Below, one piece after another: positions 60,709 through 64,000 of a stretch of DNA of 64,000 bases. The DNA comes from Treponema_I sp045599005 (GTDB lineage: Bacteria > Spirochaetota > Spirochaetia > Treponematales > Treponemataceae). The notes beneath the pieces are model-generated. The model did no database searches. It was not told where the DNA came from and saw only the letters and a program-made list of their open reading frames with translations. Where the stretch lies: assembly GCA_045599005.1 (NCBI GenBank), contig JAZRVF010000005.1, positions 62,001 to 126,000 on the forward strand. Direction: 5' to 3'. The position numbers were made by a program, and so were the translations under genes. Positions within the stretch are counted from its first letter, which is position 1. Each line of letters opens with the position of its first letter.

Positions 60709-63700
60709 ATGTTCGCAAAAAGCCGGACGGTCAATCGTCAGTATATTGGTAAGAATATCCGAAGTTTTATGGAGTTGCCTGATTTAATTGATATTCAGCT
60801 CTCCTCATATGAAAGCTTTCTCCAGAAAACCAAGTTGGATAACAAAGAGCCTGTAGCCGAACAGGGTCTTGAAGAAGTATTTCGTTCCACTTTCCCAATT
60901 GAAAGCCCCAATGGAGATATGCTCCTTGAATACGAATATTACGAACTCGATGAAGAAAATATAAAATTCAGCGAATTGGAATGCAAACAGAAAGGTTTGA
61001 CATATTCAGTTCCATTAAAAGCACGTATTAATCTGTTCTTCCAGCAGACAGGTGAAATCCGCCAGAAAGATATTTACATGGGTGATATTCCGCTCATGAC
61101 TGACCGCGGAACATTCATTATTAACGGTGCAGAGCGTGTTGTTGTTTCTCAGATTCACCGTTCTCCGGGTGTTATTTTCTGTCACGAGAAAGGTGTTTAT
61201 TCCAGCCGCATCATTCCGTACCGCGGTTCTTGGCTTGAGTTTGAGATTGATCAGAAACATGAACTGATTTACGCTAAAATCGACCGCAAAAAACGCATCC
61301 TGGGAACAATCTTCCTTCGCGCACTTGGTTACAGCACACGTGAAGAAATTATCAAGGCTTTTTATGAAACAGAAGCTGTTTCTATTGAAGATACCCGTGA
61401 GATGAGAGATTCTCTGGTGGGACGTGTCCTTGCCGAAGCAATCTATGCAACTGACCCAGAGACAAATGAAACAAAGAAAGTTTTCCGCGCAGGTGAAAAA
61501 CTTCATCCTCATGACATTGACGAGCTGTTTGCTCATTCTGAGATTAAAGAACTTCAGCTGATCAGTTTTGACAAAGAAGGTTCTCTTGATTCACAGATGA
61601 TCATCAACTGTTTTGAAAAAGAAGAGATCCGCTTTGCAAGTGAGGACGGACAGTCTGATGAGCCTACAAAAGAAGACGCACTTTCAGCTGTTTATTCTGT
61701 CCTTATGCCCGGCGAGCCTATTACTGTTGAAGCTGCTGAGAAAGATCTGAACACTATGTTCTTCTCAATCCGCCGTTATGACCTGGGTCGTGTTGGCCGC
61801 TACAAACTGAATAAAAAGTTTGACTATAAAGAACCTGTTGAGGAACACACTCTGGTCAAGCAGGATATCATCGCCACAATGAAACACTTTATCAAAGTGT
61901 ATGCTGGTGACGAACAGATTGACGATATTGACCATCTTGGAAACCGTCGTGTCCGTTCAGTCGGTGAGCTGATGACAAATCAGCTTAAGACAGCTTTTTC
62001 ACGCATGGAGCGCATTGCAAAAGAGCGCATGAGTCTGAAAGAAACTGAAACAATGAAACCTCAGGATCTGATTTCAATCAAACCTATCGTTGCTTCAATC
62101 AAAGAATTCTTCGGTTCAAGCCAGCTGTCACAGTTCATGGACCAGATCAACCCGCTTGCAGAACTGACACATAAACGTCGTCTTAATGCATTGGGACCCG
62201 GAGGTCTTTCACGTGACCGTGCAGGTTTTGAGGTCCGCGATATTCACTATACTCATTATGGACGTATGTGTCCTATTGAAACTCCTGAAGGACCGAACAT
62301 TGGTCTTATCGTTTCACTGGCTATTTACACACGTGTTAATGAGTACGGATTCCTTGAGTCTCCTCTCCGCAAGATTGAGAACGGAAAAGCGACTGACAAA
62401 GTTGAATATCTTTCTGCAATGGATGAGGACAAATACTACACAGGACAGGCATCAGCCCCGATGGATGAGGAAGGAAACTTCCTTAACAGCACATTGGCTT
62501 GCCGCCGTTATGGAGACTATACATCCCGTGCTCCTGAAGATGTTCAGTATATGGACGTTTCACCGAAGCAGATTATTTCAGTTTCAGCATCTCTGATTCC
62601 GTTCCTGGAACACGACGATGCTAACCGTGCTTTGATGGGTTGTAACATGCAGCGTCAGGCTGTTCCTCTTCTGTATCCGGAGCCACCGATTGTTGGTACC
62701 GGTATGGAAAGAAAATGTGCTTATGACTCTGGTGTTCTGGTCAAGGCAAAACGTCCTGGTGAAGTAATCCACGTTACTTCAGAGGAAGTCCGCGTTCAGA
62801 CTGAGGCACAGAAGAAAACCGGTGAATATGATTCTTATCCGTTGCTGAAGTATCAGCGGACAAATCAGGATACCTGTTATCATCAGCGTCCGGTTGTTGA
62901 AGTCGGACAGAAAGTTGAGAAAGGAACTGTTCTTGCAGACGGTCCTGCGACATTCAACGGAGAATTGGCCCTTGGACGCAATATTCTGGTTGGATTCGTT
63001 CCGTGGAACGGTTACAACTATGAGGACGCAGTTCTTATTTCACAGCGTGTTGTAAAAGAAGATATGTACACTTCTATCCATATCAAGGAGTTTGCAACAG
63101 AAATCCGTGAGACGAAGCTTGGTCCCGAGAAAATCACACGCGATATTCCTAATACCGGAGAAAAATCCGTAGATATTCTTGACAGTGAAGGTATCGTACG
63201 TATCGGTGCAAAAGTCCGTTCTGGAGATATTCTTGTTGGAAAAACAACACCGAAAAGCGAGACAGAAACAACACCTGAATTCAAACTGTTGAATTCAATT
63301 TTCGGTGAGAAAGCAAAGGAAGTCCGCGATTCTTCTCTGCGTGTTCCCCACGGTGTTGAAGGTACAGTAATTGATGTACAGCGTATGCGCCGCACCGAAG
63401 GCGATGAACTGAATCCTGGTGTTGACGAAGTGGTCAAGGTTCTGATTGCCACAAAACGCAAGCTGCGTGAAGGTGACAAAATGGCCGGTCGCCACGGAAA
63501 CAAAGGTGTTGTCGCTCGTATTCTTCCAATCGAAGATATGCCTTATCTGGATGACGGAACTCCCCTTGATGTATGTTTGAACCCTCTTGGTGTTCCTTCT
63601 CGTATGAACATTGGTCAGATCATGGAATCTGAGCTTGGTCTTGCCGGTAAATATCTGAATGAATGGTACGAAGCTCCTGTTTTCCAGTCTCCGACAAATG

Positions 63701-64000
63701 ACCAGATTGAGGCAAAACTGATGGAAGCCGGATTTGACCGCACATCAAAGGCAATTGTTCATGACGGACGTACTGGTGAACCTTTCCAGAACACAGTTTT
63801 TGTTGGTGTAATCTACTATCTTAAACTGCACCATCTGGTTGATGACAAGATGCATGCCCGTTCAACAGGTCCTTATTCACTGGTTACACAGCAGCCTCTT
63901 GGTGGTAAAGCTCAGTTCGGTGGTCAGCGTCTTGGAGAAATGGAAGTATGGGCTCTTGAAGCCTATGGTGCCGCAAATACTCTTCAGGAGTTGATGACAA
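60709..64000 (+). CDS. rpoB: RNA polymerase subunit beta, cut by the window edge
   Basis: This is the RNA polymerase beta subunit. The frame opens at ATG 60709 behind AAAAGGGG and is open to the end of the window: 1097 codons, of about 1180 expected, so only the last part is missing. It shows RGTFIINGAERVVVSQIHRSPGV (about 140), the rifampicin pocket GSSQLSQFMDQINPLAELTHKRR (about 470-492, shown in pieces), LGPGGLSRDRAGFEVRD, MCPIETPEGPNIGLI, GDKMAGRHGNKGVV (about 923) and LGGKAQFGGQRLGEMEVWALE. Residue 493 is Asn where E. coli has Ser531; residue 480 is Ile where E. coli has Asn518. Confidence 0.97.
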   Translation, partial: MFAKSRTVNRQYIGKNIRSFMELPDLIDIQLSSYESFLQKTKLDNKEPVAEQGLEEVFRSTFPIESPNGDMLLEYEYYELDEENIKFSELECKQKGLTYSVPLKARINLFFQQTGEIRQKDIYMGDIPLMTDRGTFIINGAERVVVSQIHRSPGVIFCHEKGVYSSRIIPYRGSWLEFEIDQKHELIYAKIDRKKRILGTIFLRALGYSTREEIIKAFYETEAVSIEDTREMRDSLVGRVLAEAIYATDPETNETKKVFRAGEKLHPHDIDELFAHSEIKELQLISFDKEGSLDSQMIINCFEKEEIRFASEDGQSDEPTKEDALSAVYSVLMPGEPITVEAAEKDLNTMFFSIRRYDLGRVGRYKLNKKFDYKEPVEEHTLVKQDIIATMKHFIKVYAGDEQIDDIDHLGNRRVRSVGELMTNQLKTAFSRMERIAKERMSLKETETMKPQDLISIKPIVASIKEFFGSSQLSQFMDQINPLAELTHKRRLNALGPGGLSRDRAGFEVRDIHYTHYGRMCPIETPEGPNIGLIVSLAIYTRVNEYGFLESPLRKIENGKATDKVEYLSAMDEDKYYTGQASAPMDEEGNFLNSTLACRRYGDYTSRAPEDVQYMDVSPKQIISVSASLIPFLEHDDANRALMGCNMQRQAVPLLYPEPPIVGTGMERKCAYDSGVLVKAKRPGEVIHVTSEEVRVQTEAQKKTGEYDSYPLLKYQRTNQDTCYHQRPVVEVGQKVEKGTVLADGPATFNGELALGRNILVGFVPWNGYNYEDAVLISQRVVKEDMYTSIHIKEFATEIRETKLGPEKITRDIPNTGEKSVDILDSEGIVRIGAKVRSGDILVGKTTPKSETETTPEFKLLNSIFGEKAKEVRDSSLRVPHGVEGTVIDVQRMRRTEGDELNPGVDEVVKVLIATKRKLREGDKMAGRHGNKGVVARILPIEDMPYLDDGTPLDVCLNPLGVPSRMNIGQIMESELGLAGKYLNEWYEAPVFQSPTNDQIEAKLMEAGFDRTSKAIVHDGRTGEPFQNTVFVGVIYYLKLHHLVDDKMHARSTGPYSLVTQQPLGGKAQFGGQRLGEMEVWALEAYGAANTLQELMT

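Overview
The window looks like a chromosomal segment of a gut- or rumen-type Treponema (Spirochaetota). This rests on the protein content (many lipoproteins with relaxed lipoboxes, a FAGGKKE-type sugar-binding protein, a type-B esterase/GH88/heparinase-fold locus), medium GC content, and an RpoB rifampicin pocket carrying Asn at the E. coli 531 position, as described for spirochaetes. I see no phage, insertion sequence, CRISPR array or plasmid gene. Most genes are intact; two run off the ends (a lipoprotein on the left, rpoB on the right).

Layout. 1-2.9 kb: partial lipoprotein, two kinds of short repeat, the ABC-F protein EttA and tRNA-Ala(GGC). 3-7.5 kb: a tightly overlapping azlC-azlD-sensor kinase-AraC-type response regulator operon. 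7.5-15.8 kb: acyl-ACP thioesterase, a dicarboxylate/amino-acid symporter divergent from hflX, purC, an NlpC/P60 protein with a C-terminal barrel-like domain, a lipoprotein, and dgt with a small membrane protein. 15.8-22 kb: a large LacZ-type GH2 enzyme divergent from an ankyrin lipoprotein and a beta-propeller protein. 22-34.6 kb: mtnN, then a catabolic locus for uronic-acid polysaccharide: a divergent beta-glucuronidase, a sugar ABC importer (binding protein and two permeases, no ATPase gene), GH88 unsaturated glucuronyl hydrolase, a carboxylesterase and two heparinase II/III-fold lyases.

34.6-44.7 kb: a DUF362 ferredoxin protein divergent from htpG, a likely unannotated small RNA on the minus strand, pdxA with a zinc-ribbon membrane protein, an acyl-CoA synthetase, a diacylglycerol-kinase-like protein and fhs. 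44.7-57 kb: a minus-strand operon (envelope protein, sugar-sensor/GGDEF diguanylate cyclase, GerMN protein) divergent from a plus-strand series (TPR lipoprotein, TraB-family protein, TolC-like channel, MacA-like adaptor, MacB-like ATPase and permease). 57-64 kb: the core cluster tRNA-Thr, rpmG, tRNA-Trp, secE, nusG, rplK, rplA, rplJ, rplL, rpoB.

The strongest new signals are regulatory. Nine genes have a sigma-70-like promoter whose -10 box ends only 6-7 bases before the start codon, with no Shine-Dalgarno sequence, so their messages are predicted to be leaderless. This pattern also fixes several start codons. Two of these lie in divergent pairs with overlapping -35 boxes. A near-perfect minus-strand promoter facing an intrinsic terminator, with no gene between, predicts a small RNA of about 120 nt upstream of pdxA. 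A GC-rich repeat of about 90 bp occurs twice. All positions and motifs were read by eye; no database search was run.
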